From Litoditis marina (lineage: Eukaryota; Nematoda; Chromadorea; Rhabditida; Rhabditidae), in NCBI GenBank assembly GCA_964036275.1, contig OZ038438.1, positions 2,300,978 to 2,364,977 on the forward strand: 64,000 bases of DNA. Direction: 5' to 3'. A model generated the notes under the pieces. That model worked only from the letters and a program-made list of their open reading frames with translations. It made no database searches and was not told the origin of the DNA. This document shows, one piece after another, positions 11,601 to 23,114 of this stretch (position 1 is its first letter; each line of letters opens with the position of its first letter). A program made the position numbers and the translations under genes.

Positions 11601-13060
11601 ATCTTTGATGGCTAGAAGCATGATAGGCGATATCATATTAACGCGAATGGAGGACAGTACACGGAGTGCACTCGCTCTGATCAATTGATTGGGATCCTGG
11701 AAAGATTGATGTGGAGCAATCACACCCCTCTTCTACAAGGATACATTATGTATTTGTACACAAATTGCACAATTTCGAGGACATTTATAAGTATAGTGGT
11801 CCTACCTTGAGGGCTTTCTGGAATGTTGAGATGGAAAGTAGAGCCAAGTCTTGTTGTTCTTCCGCGTAACGAACCAAGTAGACATAGACTAACTTTTTCA
11901 ACTGAAAAACATGGAATACTACAACTAAAAGAAGTGTGTACAGTTTGTATCGACTTCGATAGCAAACGTATAAGAACACCTGAGTTGGTGCCAGGTGCCA
12001 GTAGGTGGTGATTTTTTCGGCCAATTCTACAACTAACCGGGTTTTCAGGTAACCTAACCCTTTTTTGGTAACCTTTTTTTCAGGTTACCTTAGTAGGTCT
12101 AGGTAACCTGGAAGTAACCTAAAACGAAAATCCGGTTACCGGTGAAACTAACGGTAAAAACCACTTTTTGCGTTAGAAAAACAGGTATACGGTTTTTCAT
12201 TTCAGGTTACTACCCGGTTACCTACTGAGGTAACCTGAAAAAAAGGTTACCAAAAAAGGGTTAGGTTACCTAAAAACCCGGTTAGATATAAAATTCACCG
12301 ATTTTTTCCTAAACTAGCACTGAACAAACAGGGAACGTTAAAAATAACAAACGCAAACATGCTCATAACACCTCGAAATTCAAAAGATACCTCAACATTC
12401 TTGGCGGCCACGTTTTTGACGACAGCTGGGAAAAGTTCACTGACATCTTTTCCCTTCGCGATGAGCTGAAAATTATCAAAGCATGAGAAAACTATAAATA
12501 TTGTGCTGAATATGCGTCACCGCAAGAGCGAATAGGTGAAAGAAATGTTGTGAAAAAATGTTGCCAGGTTTCAAAACCAATACAAGCAATTATGTGTACA
12601 CTTATGAAACTGCTTTGAAATGTATAAATTGAAGCGATGAAGCGAACATACAAAATGGAATTATTCTAAGCAAGCTGGCGGCAGGAAACTATTTAGGGTG
12701 TCATTAGTATCCTCGAACCATGAGGCAGCTCTCATAATTGGAAAAGTACCCATCTAATTAACCGTTTTTTGCGGAAAGAGGTTGGACAAAAAAACCCACG
12801 TTAATAATTCGCTTCATGGCATCTACTTTCAAATTGTCCTTGCTATTGTCTAGCATGGCTCGAAGATCGGCAAACCTCCTGAAAACTGTCAACTTTGATT
12901 ACAAAATGAAATATAGCAAATTATATGATTAATTATCACCTATATTATAGTTGACATTTTGGCAATAAATCGATACTCACGTCCTGTTGTCCAAAATGAC
13001 TCCCCCCTCGGCTATTTCCATCTCGGGACTTGTCAATCCTTCGGGAAAAGACATTCTCAT
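2637..13060 (-). CDS. apb-3: AP-3 adaptor complex beta subunit
   Basis: Large subunit of the AP-3 coat, which sorts cargo from endosomes and Golgi to lysosome-related organelles. Twenty-three phase-consistent exons give about 941 residues: 13060-12981, 12878-12800, 12465-12391, 11901-11806, 11696-11568, 10993-10859, 10688-10605, 10217-10098, 9681-9607, 9436-9344, 8948-8814, 8312-8149, 7969-7849, 7352-7281, 6949-6831, 6437-6242, 5762-5565, 5345-5270, 4957-4815 (donor could be 4803), 4468-4283, 3973-3845, 3079-2915, 2792-2637. The adaptin N-terminal trunk spans about 45-590 ([38 protein letters not shown]). A Glu/Asp/Ser hinge covers about 608-683, a clathrin-box-like LLLDLDF lies near 718, and a beta-appendage follows to the C-terminus. 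The start is fixed by an in-frame stop directly upstream within an ATTTTAG acceptor. Identity is from remembered similarity to AP3B1/AP3B2; exon 19's donor is the only uncertain join. Confidence 0.93.
3090..3593. mobile_element. Palindromic 9-bp-TSD element with nested insertion, in AP-3 beta intron
   Basis: Starts GGTGAATTCTATATGTGACC and ends with the inverted form (CCCGGTTACATATAGAAATGGCC). Flanks are TGCAGTCAA at 3081-3089 and TGCAGTCGA at 3594-3602 (8 of 9 identical), a target duplication. A second element (3306-3528) is nested inside. The insertion lies 10 bases into the intron upstream of the exon ending at 3079. Confidence 0.8.
3306..3528. mobile_element. Second palindromic element type, nested copy
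   Basis: About 223 bp with ends GGCCAATTCC and GGAATTC-like GAATTCGCC (inverted termini GGC[C/G]AATTC). It is flanked by a perfect 9-bp duplication CCTGACAAA at 3297-3305 and 3529-3537. The interior is rich in GTTAACC and contains ACAATGTCTTTTGGGG. A very similar copy lies at 63386-63613. Its termini resemble those of the host element, so both may be moved by the same machinery. Confidence 0.8.
4018..4041. repeat. CT microsatellite
   Basis: A run of CT dinucleotides in the AP-3 beta intron just upstream of the exon ending at 3973. Confidence 0.9.
4590..4815. repeat. Degenerate tandem duplication reaching an exon boundary
   Basis: AAGTAACGCTTTNTTGT and GTCAGGTTAGTTTAATTTTAT occur twice (about 4592-4635 and 4677-4725). 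The stretch AATGCCCACCACATTTGGCAC occurs at about 4645-4665 and again at 4795-4814, where it overlaps the donor end of AP-3 beta exon 19. The block looks like two to three diverged tandem units. Confidence 0.7.
5435..5550. repeat. Partial palindromic element, GGTAACC family
   Basis: Remnant containing GGTAACCTGCTTTTTCGATG and GGTACCCGGTTGGTAGCCTG inside the AP-3 beta intron between exons 5565 and 5345. The ends are decayed and no target duplication is visible. Confidence 0.5.
6147..6212 (+). repeat. Short tandem duplication
   Basis: CATAACTAGCTACATACA appears twice in about 33-bp units, in the AP-3 beta intron next to the exon ending at 6242. Confidence 0.75.
6460..6578. mobile_element. Degraded copy of the GGACGATTATGTGG inverted-repeat family
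   Basis: Left arm GCGATTATGTGATCA, centre CTTTAAACTGCAATACATT, right arm GATTGGTCCACATAATCGTC. It matches the better copies at 49620, 57100 and 60338 and lies in an AP-3 beta intron. Confidence 0.65.
6660..6812. repeat. Dispersed repeat with ACAGTAAAATACAGTA end
   Basis: Shares, in inverted orientation, the segments ATCGATTCG, CCACCATGCTG and ACAGTAAAATACAGTA with 38690-38830. Both copies are intronic. Confidence 0.55.
8330..8447 (+). repeat. Tandem duplication of about 58 bp
   Basis: CTTTCTCTTATTCTCCTAGT occurs twice with similar flanks (TATATTC before, TTTTTAAAA after). It lies in the AP-3 beta intron abutting the acceptor of the exon ending at 8312. Confidence 0.8.
10425..10512 (-). repeat. 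tRNA-like SINE fragment
   Basis: The minus strand contains GCAGTGGCTAAGGCGCC (A-box-like) followed by CACACCTTCGATCCC (B-box-like) at tRNA-like spacing, within an AP-3 beta intron. The sequence differs from the other SINE-like copies, so it may be a different family. Confidence 0.45.
12019..12299. mobile_element. Palindromic element with perfect 9-bp TSD
   Basis: Ends GGCCAATTCTACAACTAACC and, inverted, GGTTAGATATAAAATTCACC. The flanks are identical: GATTTTTTC at 12010-12018 and 12300-12308. Nearly the whole element can fold back on itself through CCTAACCCTTTTTTGGTAAC and its complement. No ORF is present, so it is a MITE-like non-autonomous element. It lies in AP-3 beta intron 3. Confidence 0.88.
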
Positions 13061-13062
13061 CT

Positions 13063-13812
13063 AAAATCATGTCATCAACCGAGCACACATAGACATGAAG
13101 CATTCTAGAGGCGATACGAATCAATTGAAACAGGAATAAGGGCACTGATCCCATGATAACCACAGGAAATAATAGATGAAATAGCACAAAATACATAATT
13201 TAATCACACAACTGAAAGAATACACTGAGACAAATCACCAGTTATTCGAAGATATGTAAGATCAATGAACGGAGATGCGATGGATGACAACAATAACGGT
13301 ATAGCAAACTCTTTAACAACATAATATAATGACTAGATAAAAATTTCTCAATAACAAATCTGGTGATAATAAAGATTTTGTTATAGTCCTTGTCATCCCT
13401 ACGTGACCGTAAAAAGGTTTCTCTTAGTGTTATCAGGTTGTGTGTTGAAAAAAGGGTACAGACAGAAAAGGACACAGAAATCGAATGAAAGAATACCAAA
13501 AGCTCCTAGTATATTTAATTTTTTTAAATGATCGAGCCTTTGAAACCGAGCAAAAACGTAATTATGTTTCATAAAACCCAAATAGTCATGCAACAAGTGT
13601 GTCATCGTTGGCCAACCTTCGCGTACCTGTATCCACATTCAGGCATAAATTATAGTAAAACAGATCAATACAGTCTGAGGTGTAACAACAAAAAAGACCC
13701 GAAACAGTTCCAGAACATTGGATATAACATTTGAAAACAAACAATCAAACCTAGAAAACTAAACGCAACTTGTTCTAATGAATTCCTATAACCTGTACTT
13801 TACGTACCCATA
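13063..13812. other. TAF5 to AP-3 beta intercistronic gap
   Basis: About 750 bp with no exon chain found. It should contain the TAF5 3' UTR. The AP-3 beta start abuts an ATTTTAG acceptor (13061-13062), so the gap could be an operon spacer; that is inference. Confidence 0.5.
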
Positions 13813-16800
13813 TCACTGATTGAATGATCCAACGGCCAGCAGAAGATTGCGTCGTGTGAAGTGAAGGCCAGCCACCGTTGTTTGCTTAGTGGGATATTGG
13901 AACATATTGAAGCCAGGCATGTTGATTCTGAAACGAGGAGAATATCTCAGCCGCACGTAACTACAGACCATCAACGTGGCTAGAAAGTATCATCCAATAT
14001 AGAGGAATAATATAATTTACACTGGATAAACCGGCTGACTGACAGCTAGTGAATGAGCCAAATGCATGACGGAGACCTCAGACAGCGTCGAGCAGTGTTT
14101 TGTCTGCTATAAAAGATATTCGTCAAGTGGCCCGGACAGCTCCCAGCCAGTTGCCAATCACTTTTGTAGCCAAATCACCCCATGCTCCATGAGAGAGCCC
14201 GCAGTTCAGAGAGAAAACAGATTGTTTGAGACAGCATGTTTCATCCGACCTACATGCTCTCTCGCAATTGTTTTCCTGTTTCCCAAACACCGAGTGAAAA
14301 GCTCTAATACTGTTAATCACGTATAGGAAAAAAATTGAGTTCACAAAGACAGTGGAATGAAACAAATTGGCCGACCAATGTACATTACTCACTTGGGGTC
14401 GAAGGAGAACTCGTTCTGATTGTTGCTGGCGGCTATCAGATTGTCCAATGAGTATACTGACACCGACGGGCCACCGTGCGAAACTGCAAAAGCGCCACCG
14501 TCCCGAGAAAAAGAAATGGAGCCCTGGAAATGGAAAAATTTAGGTAATTATTTGGTAACTTATTCGTGCCCTAGACTGAAATAATATTACCATTCAAGCT
14601 GGCTGAGAGTCCAAAAAATAACCAGTATTTAATGAAGATTTACCAGAACTGCCTTCAAGATATTTTGTTTAGTTGATGACGATTGTCATAGCAAAGGATT
14701 CTCCCCACATGGGACCTAACAGTCAGCTTACTAACCATTGTTGCTTGAGTACTCCTTGTATCTGTACCAGCCAGACGATTGTAAGCAACATCCCAGGTAC
14801 ATACCGTACCATCTCCTCCAACCGAAGCTATATACCGTCCACAGGGAGACACCTGATCATGGAGCAAAATCAATGCACAACTAATGATCTGATTGAACAA
14901 GAAATATGACTCGACCAATGTGCATCCATACTCGAGCAACTCTACCGAAACAGTCAGACAGCACCCAAGAGCCGCTTACTCTTTCTTCTAAACTTATGAT
15001 AGTTGTGGCTGATTTGGGACGACACTGAAGAATTTGACGTGAGAAAGGAGGCAACCGAGTCTGAAGCATACTCACCTTGACGGCACGAACTCCTGCCTTA
15101 TGTCCACTGAACGTGCGCACACAGGTGCCTGAGAGCACATCCCAGACGCGCACATATCGATCATCACTACCTGAAAAACAGAGTAAAATCAAATCAAATA
15201 TTTAATATACAGTGTGTAACAACGAAACGAGAGTTTGACAAAGGCAAGTGGTGATCTTCATAGCCCTCTTTACCTGAGGAAAAGCACTTCTATAGGGTTA
15301 TTGTTGGGACTATGATCAACCCCGGGCTCCCACCAACAGAATAAACAACACTTATAGCTGACAGATGACTGAGCGCAAGCGTCGTTGCAATACAGTGTAT
15401 CACTATTTGATAAAGACCGGCGTAACCAAAGTGATACGTTTACTGGTCATCTATCAGTTTTAGAAATATAAATTACTGTTTCGATCAAACGCGCGAAATC
15501 GTATTTTACAGCTCTTTGTTCATGTTCCCGTGTCGCTTTGACCATCTATGAATGAACAAATTCTGAATCACAGGTCAACGCAGTACACACGAGTGATCAC
15601 GCACCTCCAACGATATAGTTGCAGTTGGGATGAAAATCGACACAGCTCACGTGTCCGTAGCTGTCGGCGAACAGCCGCAGCGGGTGCATCCGGTCAGTGC
15701 ACCAGAGAGCCGCGCACTTGTCCGCACCGCCGCTGCAGAAGTAGTAGCCACGATCCGAAAACTTCACCTGAAGCAATCTAGGTTGGAATTTTCCAAAGTC
15801 TTCCAAACTCTTCCAACATACTCACTACAAGAGCAGTTTCAGATATTTTTCATGGTATGGTTGATGTATTGACTGAGAACTTACGGAAACCTGAGCTAGA
15901 TTCGCAAATAAATGAAAAATCACATAAGGAGTATGTATACATACAATTGTTGGGTGGCCTTACAGACCTCATTTCTTGGAAGGGACAATTCCCTGAAAAG
16001 CTACTGACCGGTGATATCGCTTGAATGCTAACGTGAACTAACCTGCCACACGGGCATGCTCAATCGATAGACAACCACGTTCTTCTGTGTGTCCGTACTC
16101 CACACCCGAATCGTATTGTCCTTGGCAGAGGAGGCGAGAAGACGCTTATCCGGGGCGAAGCTCACCGAATACACGGGACCGGCATGACCCTACAAGATTG
16201 GAGCTCCAAACAAATGTCAATCACTAACAGCTAGAGAGGAGTGCAATTGGATGCTCGATCCATGGAAATGAATGGGAAGAAACTATACGTACGGGGTCGC
16301 GAAAACTCACCACTAATTTGACATTTGTAGAGGCAGTCGACTCATCGTACAACAACTCGGTCAGATTTTCAGCTTCCACATCAACCTAAAACAAAAAGTG
16401 AATCATCTCCCATCATTTGATAACAATAACTAATTTGTGACGGTGTTGACCTTATTCAATTGATTGTCTGGTTTGAATTCAAAAATGTGTACACTGTCTG
16501 ATTCACAAATAACTTGGTTTCACAGTGAGAGCTAACATGGCCGCTTTCACTCGGCCGATAATGTATTCCACCGACTCATGTCTTTAAACTGGTTAGCATC
16601 TATTTATAAAGTGATTCGTTCCATAAACGCATAAACAAGCGGATTCGATAGAAAAATGTGCTCAACGCGGTTCACTATTTTCGCAGGTTGACTCACCTTT
16701 TCCAACTCATCCATAACATTCAATTTCTTCAATTTCTTCGTTTCATCAAACGCGTAAATGTTGATACTCGCATCACCATACCTACAGAGAGAGACAAAAA

Positions 16801-19800
16801 TCTTGTTCAGAAGGTAATAAAAAAACCAAAGTTTAACGTTGAAACCGAATTAAACCTTGGAGTTCATCGTTTTCATCAAAGGTACAGAGGTCATAACGAG
16901 CATCCATGGAAAATGAATCACTACTATAATTTTTTGAACTATCTCTGCTATTGCTTATTTCATTTTATAATTGTCCACTTACAAAAAAAAGGAGAAAAAG
17001 AACATACCCTAGTGCAAGCATGGTGGTGTCGTCAGAAATATCGCTGCTAGTCACTCCTCCGTGGGCATTCAGAGCCGTGAACATGCACACCGACGGAGGC
17101 GACTCTTGTGATACCAGCACCAACTTGTTGGCATCCTAAATTTAACCATCATATATCAACAGGCATTGTCGCACCACGGGAAATTCTAAAAAAAAACTCG
17201 AATACAGCTCCGTTTCCATCACTTTCAAGACAAAGTTGAAGAACACTTATTCCATCACAGTCATTATAAATGGAATAAGGACAGTTCCCCGTTCGAAGAG
17301 CTGGCAAATAAATTTCAGTTACTCCTTTATAAAATGGCATGAGATTATGGAGAATAGTGGAAACGAACCAGCAGCGCTCTCCGCTTCTCTTCCCGATAGC
17401 TCTCGCTCATCGGCGGCAGAGGAATGCGGTCCAACAGGGGCACTGAGGGCGACGGCTTCTTGTCCTTCACCTCCTTTCCACGAGACTTCTTCTTATCGAT
17501 TGCCTGCCAGACTTCGTCGCGATGGATTCCATAGAGCATCTGGAATACTTCAGACTGGATATAGGAGTAGTTGAAGGAGTCTGAGTTCAGAAAGCAGAAA
17601 AAAACACGTACGGAAAGAGACAGCATACTTTCTGAACTACACCAACAAGGGAAACAGAAGAGGAAATTGGAGAGTATTAATGATAAGCGTTCAGGCAGGT
17701 TTTGTAACATGAGAGAATACAGCTAAATATTCCGCGATGATTATTCTGTTGAAAAATGTGGTTGAAAACACGGTTTGTTCTCAGTGGAGATCAAGTGCGG
17801 CTTATTATGTACAATATGCCGTCTATTGCGGTGATGATGAGACTGTTTCGTACCTTATGTCGTTGACTATTCTTGCCCACTTGGCCCAAAATGCCTCCCA
17901 TTTGACATTCAACACTCGACTTCAACTTGGACACTACATCCGACTCTGAAAAAGATTCTCACAATAATAGTAGTTGTTACTATTCGTGTATCCTCGACTA
18001 TGGTATTACTATATACGTCTCCTTTTCCATTCGCCCCACGTTCGACAGTTTGTCCAAATAGCCAACATGTATAACACAGAAAACACTGATACATGATGTG
18101 AACGCTTCCAAATCTTGCATATTTACAAAATGGCGAATCCGTTAACGACAATTATTCCATCGCGCACTGCACTCCAGGATCACGTTTGTTTTTCCGTATC
18201 TGGCCATTTACATGGAGAAAACCGACGGAATTCAAAGACAACATCAAGGAAGGGTGAACGTAAACTCACGTTCAATCACAATGTGTTCCTTGATCAGATT
18301 CTTTATAATGGGTGTTCTCGTGAGCGGAATATCAATCTGCTTCAGGCCCGAACGAGACATCCGCACAATAAACGGATTCTTCCTTCAAAGAAACACAAAG
18401 ATCGATAGTACCACGATAAAATGAGAATAATAACCATACGCGATCAGGAAAAACATATATACTCCTAATATCAGTTGATTCTTATCGAAATTTTTTTCGA
18501 TAGCAGATGGGTTTTTTTCCAAACTGAGGACTCAAAACATATTTTATTCACGAAATCTTCAGACTCAAAAGAAAAATGCATCATTAAACTCATACTACGA
18601 GGAAAACTTTAATCGCACACTGAATAACCCATGGAAATAATCGCAGAAACTTGCGAGACAATTGATAGTAAAAACAATTTCTCTATGCAACAAACTTTCT
18701 AATGGTAAACTCACAATAAAAGTTGAGTATAGGCATTTATGTTGGCAAGTTGGGTGGTAGTGATCCGCTGAAGATCATAAACTTGTTCGTCGTAGCAAGA
18801 AGGTACTCTTTTGTGAAAACGGTCGAAAAATTCCCGGGCTGAAAATGAAAACTCGGTGAAGAAACGCTTTATTTGAACAACAAGAATGTCTAACTATTTT
18901 TCGAAAAGGGGCGGTTCGTTGTGTGAATTGAACCAAATGTCACTTTTGATAGAAAACAACAAGGTTTTACAATAGTACGCAGCTGAGGCACTGACTTACG
19001 CCTCTTCTCTGGGTACCCGGTCAAGATTACCAGAGTGTGCGCAAACTGTTTCAAAATTTCAGAAAATATTTCAAAAAAACATACCATGTTGAGGATTGCT
19101 ATCATATAGGAGTTTCAAGAAGCAGTGGGCGAACACTGGAAAAATCAGGAGGGCAAATTCGGCTTGGAAGATGTCCAGAGAGCTGTCTATGTGCTGGAGA
19201 AGCCTCTCGAATTCTGCTGATATAGATTCACTGGAAACCAACTGTCAATAACGAGATAACTTGCAGTAGAAAAAATCAACAACTCTTCACCCGACATAAA
19301 TATATGTGGAATGAAGGGGTCGTCCACCTACCTAGTGGGATAAGACTGGTACGCATTTGAATCCCCCGCCCGCAATGCTACCGACGCTTCCTTTGAAAGA
19401 GATTCCTCGGTTTCCTGAAAACATACTGTTTCAATTAGGGCAAGCTGGTTAATTGAACAGAAAGTCCGATAACAATGGGTATCAGCATAGTTGACTTATA
19501 CCAACTTTAACTTCATTGGTTACCAATACTCTGGTACATGATATCTGCTGAAAAGTTCAATTAACGATGCAAAGATGATGAATGAGCGAAATAGATAGTT
19601 TCAACGTTTCACGACTCAATACAAATAAAGGAAACAATGTCGATGTTAGTTGGAGCAGCATTGAACAACAATAACTAATATCTTCATACCATACCTGTAA
19701 TCCGTTTTTCCGTAAGAATGCTGTCAGCGCTTGTAGCATCTCATGTGTGAGTGGTTTATCAGCTAAATCCTCAGCATTACTGGCCAAGGCTGGTGAAATG

Positions 19801-19823
19801 ATATTTGCTGCAGGGTCTGCCAT
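13813..19823 (-). CDS. taf-5: TFIID subunit 5 (TAF5)
   Basis: Scaffold subunit of TFIID, acting in RNA polymerase II promoter recognition in the nucleus. Sixteen phase-consistent exons give 642 residues: 19823-19695, 19414-19332, 19230-19085, 18838-18715, 18382-18270, 17945-17854, 17554-17369, 17135-17008, 16781-16697, 16385-16311, 16189-16043, 15767-15605, 15170-15076, 14852-14736, 14523-14393, 13927-13813. A LisH-like helix (EMLQALTAFLRKNGLQ) lies at about 29-44, the TAF5 NTD2 domain at about 70-200, a Lys-rich linker follows, and WD40 repeats run from about 295 to the end (GHAGPVYSVSF, VRVWDVLSGTCVRTFSGHKA, IASVGGDGTVCTWDV). The C-terminal GLHFTRRNLLLAVGSF matches the conserved TAF5 ending. 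The start lies two bases after a TTTCCAG acceptor. Confidence 0.94.
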
Positions 19824-20363
19824 TCCTGGAAAGAAAACCAACTTAATTATTGTGTCAACGACTTAGGTTCAATCACATTACATTGAAGCTACTGTCTTTA
19901 TAACCATACTGAATATAGTGAATAAACAAACAGAAAAGTCGCTAGTAGAACGGTGAGAAGAAAGGCAAACAAACTAATAGATTGACATCGACACAATTAT
20001 AAATAAAAGGTTGGGAGATTTCTCATGTGAAGAAAAAACATGAGTAAATAAGATCCACACACTATCTTTAAAGTTTTCTAGAATGAAGGGAAAACGAGAA
20101 AAAGGCATAGGTTTTCTTAGAAACGTCAAACATATTTTACTAAAGAAAAACAGGCTCCGTTCTTATTTACCGATACCAAATTACAAGATAGATAATTTCC
20201 CATTTCACTACGTTATTATTATAAATCTGAATAGCCATTTTAAAGGCGCTTATCGACCGCGATATGAGAGAGCGTGTAATAACAGGAGAGAGCAGACGGA
20301 AAATCGATAAGAACATGAGTGGAGCGTTCATAGCGGACACCGAATAGATGCCGATATTATAGG
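19824..20363. promoter_or_regulatory. Divergent intergenic region, TAF5 / unknown plus-strand gene
   Basis: 540 bp between two head-to-head starts, so it probably carries promoters for both directions. Acceptor-like AGs lie at 19826-19827 (minus) and 20361-20362 (plus), immediately before the two ATGs. No specific factor sites are claimed. Confidence 0.5.
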
Positions 20364-22498
20364 ATGGACAGCACAAATGACCCTCGCTCCACCACGCAAG
20401 CATCCTCTTCGACCAATCACGACGATTCGCTCGTAGAAGTCTCGGTGGTGGGCAGTCCCGAGGTGTTCGGCACCCAACAGCCGGCCTCCTCCAATGAGAG
20501 CAAGAGCTCCGTCTCGCCAGAAGTTGGGGTGGAACCGGACGAGGACAGATGCAACACGTCCATGTCCGACCAGTCGGACAGGAAACGGCCCATAGAGAAC
20601 GGTATACATGACGACGACTCGCCGCAGCTGCCGCGAGCGCCGCCGCCCGCGTCCGCGTTCAGCGACGCGCGACCCTCGCCCAGTGCAAACTATATTCACA
20701 ATGCCCTGCTTCAATGGCTATGGATTTCTATCGACGGCGTACAGCTGCCGGCAGTCCTGAGAGGCGGTGAACGATACCTGGCTGTCCACATGGTTCAATT
20801 GAAGCTGCTCAGCAAATTCCCATCCGGAGTCCCAGCCGAAATATTATCAAGGTAGTTCAATCATTTCCTATTATCATAACAGTTGCGTTCCTATATTTAA
20901 AAAAAACTCTACTATTCTGTAATAAGCCTGTGACGATAAGTTCATTCAATGCCAATTTAATTATAGTTGACACTTAAAACTTTAACTAATCCAAAAGAAA
21001 GTCTTGCATAACTGTACTTCCCTGCCTCACAAGAAAACCCGGAATGAATCTCCAGAATTTTATGAACACCACAGGCTGTTTGGCTTTGCGTAATTTGTTT
21101 TTGCTCAACTGGCCTTGACTACGTTCACCTATATACGCGCTTGCGCACCCTCACAGTTATAAACTAAACTTCTCAGCACTTTTTCGGTGAAAGATAACTT
21201 TGAAAAGATTACAGAATTACATACTTAAACAAATTGAAACCTGTTTCTTCTTCAAAAACTACAGCTTTTTCAATATCTACAAATACTGTATATGTTCACC
21301 GATGTGTGAAAAGCAGTATACCCTATTGACAACCGCCCGACCAAAAAACAATTACATCTCACTACAGAATGAATCTGAAATCTAATTCCACTAATGTGCA
21401 GAACACCAGAAATTCTATCTGTATCACAAAGAATTGACGTACCGTTTTGGTCTGTCTCATTTCGCCTCCGTCAGTAGAGCACGTCCGTATTTTTTCTGTT
21501 TGCCGTTACAAGTAGTGTTTTTCGCAACTAAGAGAACCTGAATCAACATGTTCCCGACTAATTCATAACTTTTTTTAGGTATACAATGATCTCACACCGA
21601 ATGACGTTGACGGAGGCCTGGGTTTTCAATTCAGTCAACGCTGTGCTACGAAAGTTCGATCTTGGCTGTCAAATTTTCACGATACACGACGAGGTCGTCT
21701 TGTTACAAGACGTGCAGGCGTTTTACTGGAATGTCAAAATATTCAACTTGAACCGCATTCTCCAGCAGTACGAGGCTGAATTGCAAAAGACGAATAGCAA
21801 TATGACATTGATGTCCGTCATCACCGCACTGAAGTCTCAAGTCAGCAATGATCTAGAGGTAAGTGAGTCATGAGTTAGTCGTCGCCAAAAGAATCCCGTC
21901 AGTTTACTATATATTTCAATTTTCATAAATAATAGGTCCCGTTAACCATTTTTGTAGTAAGTAAAACCACTTTTGCACAAAAAGAGGAAAATGTCTGGTC
22001 ACTAATCCTTTGAGATACCGTCAGAATTCCCAACTACAGGAGGGTGATCATATCTGAACTTTAGTTCAAGTTATTGAAATACGACTGGCCAGCAGCATGA
22101 TCAAACTACAAAACACAGCGAAACAGAACAGCAAATAGGTTTTGTTGAGCGTCACAGTCTACCTTGCGCAGAGATGTGAACTATCTTGTTTCACCTCGTT
22201 CATTATGGAAAAGCGATGTTATATGACTACCGTTCGCGAGGTACGATAACTGCAGGAAGAAAAAAGACCAACTTGTGTATAATGTGTACTTATAAATACT
22301 TAAATGAGCATTTAGGAGGTGCTTGCCGACGTGCGCCGCATGTCTGAGCCAATCGAGCTGGCCAACACACTGCAAGGCTCGTCCTCTGCCAACTCGCCAC
22401 ATCCACAGCAGAATGGGACGACGCACTCGCCCGGCAGTCACACAGTACAGTCTCCCCACTCAACAGTTAGCGATTCAAAGATTGACGTGTTCTCATAG
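20364..22498 (+). CDS. Unrecognised conserved-looking protein, possibly Ski/Sno/Dac-like
   Basis: Three exons with matching phases (20364-20851, 21579-21858, 22316-22498) encode 316 residues. Residues 1-110 are rich in Ser, Pro, Asp and Glu and probably disordered. Residues about 115-240 look folded (DGVQLPAVLRGGERYLAVHM, VNAVLRKFDLGCQIFTIHDE), then a predicted helical stretch to about 275 and a Ser/His/Gln-rich tail. The pattern GGE...hydrophobic...LLSKFP...GC..FT..DEV recalls the Ski/Sno/Dac fold of transcription corepressors, but I cannot establish this by eye. The start follows a TTATAG acceptor by one base. It is the only plus-strand gene, head-to-head with TAF5 and tail-to-tail with NAA60. 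The gene model is secure; the function is unknown. Confidence 0.8.
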
Positions 22499-23114
22499 GA
22501 TTCTCTGGCACTGCTAGTGATCCCTTGAAGTGCCGCTCACTAAGCTACATATTGTATACCACTCAATCACATCCCTCAGGTATTAACTCCCATCACGGTT
22601 TATGTAGTCCATAAGTGTGATATATTTTACCTGAAGATATTCATTCTGTGAAGTTGTGTATGAAAGATAAATATGGAAATAACCACAAATGTTCGACAAA
22701 TGGTTGAATACTGCTCCAAGCATATGAACACATTCGATAAACAATTTATTCGAAAGTTACATTCATACAGATATGTATCTATTTATAGAGGCTCTCGCCG
22801 AAATATGCAAGTTTATATTTCACTAGACAACTAAACAAATTCTAAAAATTCTATCCGACAATATGTAACTAACTGAGAGTAAAAATAATGGCAAGTGGAG
22901 AATGCTTTTCATTATAGGTGATGAATAGAATGAAAGCACACGGCGCTACACACAAAACACGAATATCAGAACAGTACGTTCCCCTAGAAACCATAATAAT
23001 ATTTGATGCGATTTCGGTAAGAGATATATAGTCACTACAAGCAGATGGAATTACTGTCTCATCGAAATGGATTGTTATGCATCCTCAAACTCGAAAAAAA
23101 CGGATTAAATCATG
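22499..23114. other. Convergent 3' ends
   Basis: 616 bp between the stop of the plus-strand gene and the stop of NAA60. It should hold both 3' UTRs. It is AT-rich with no ORF of interest. Confidence 0.6.
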
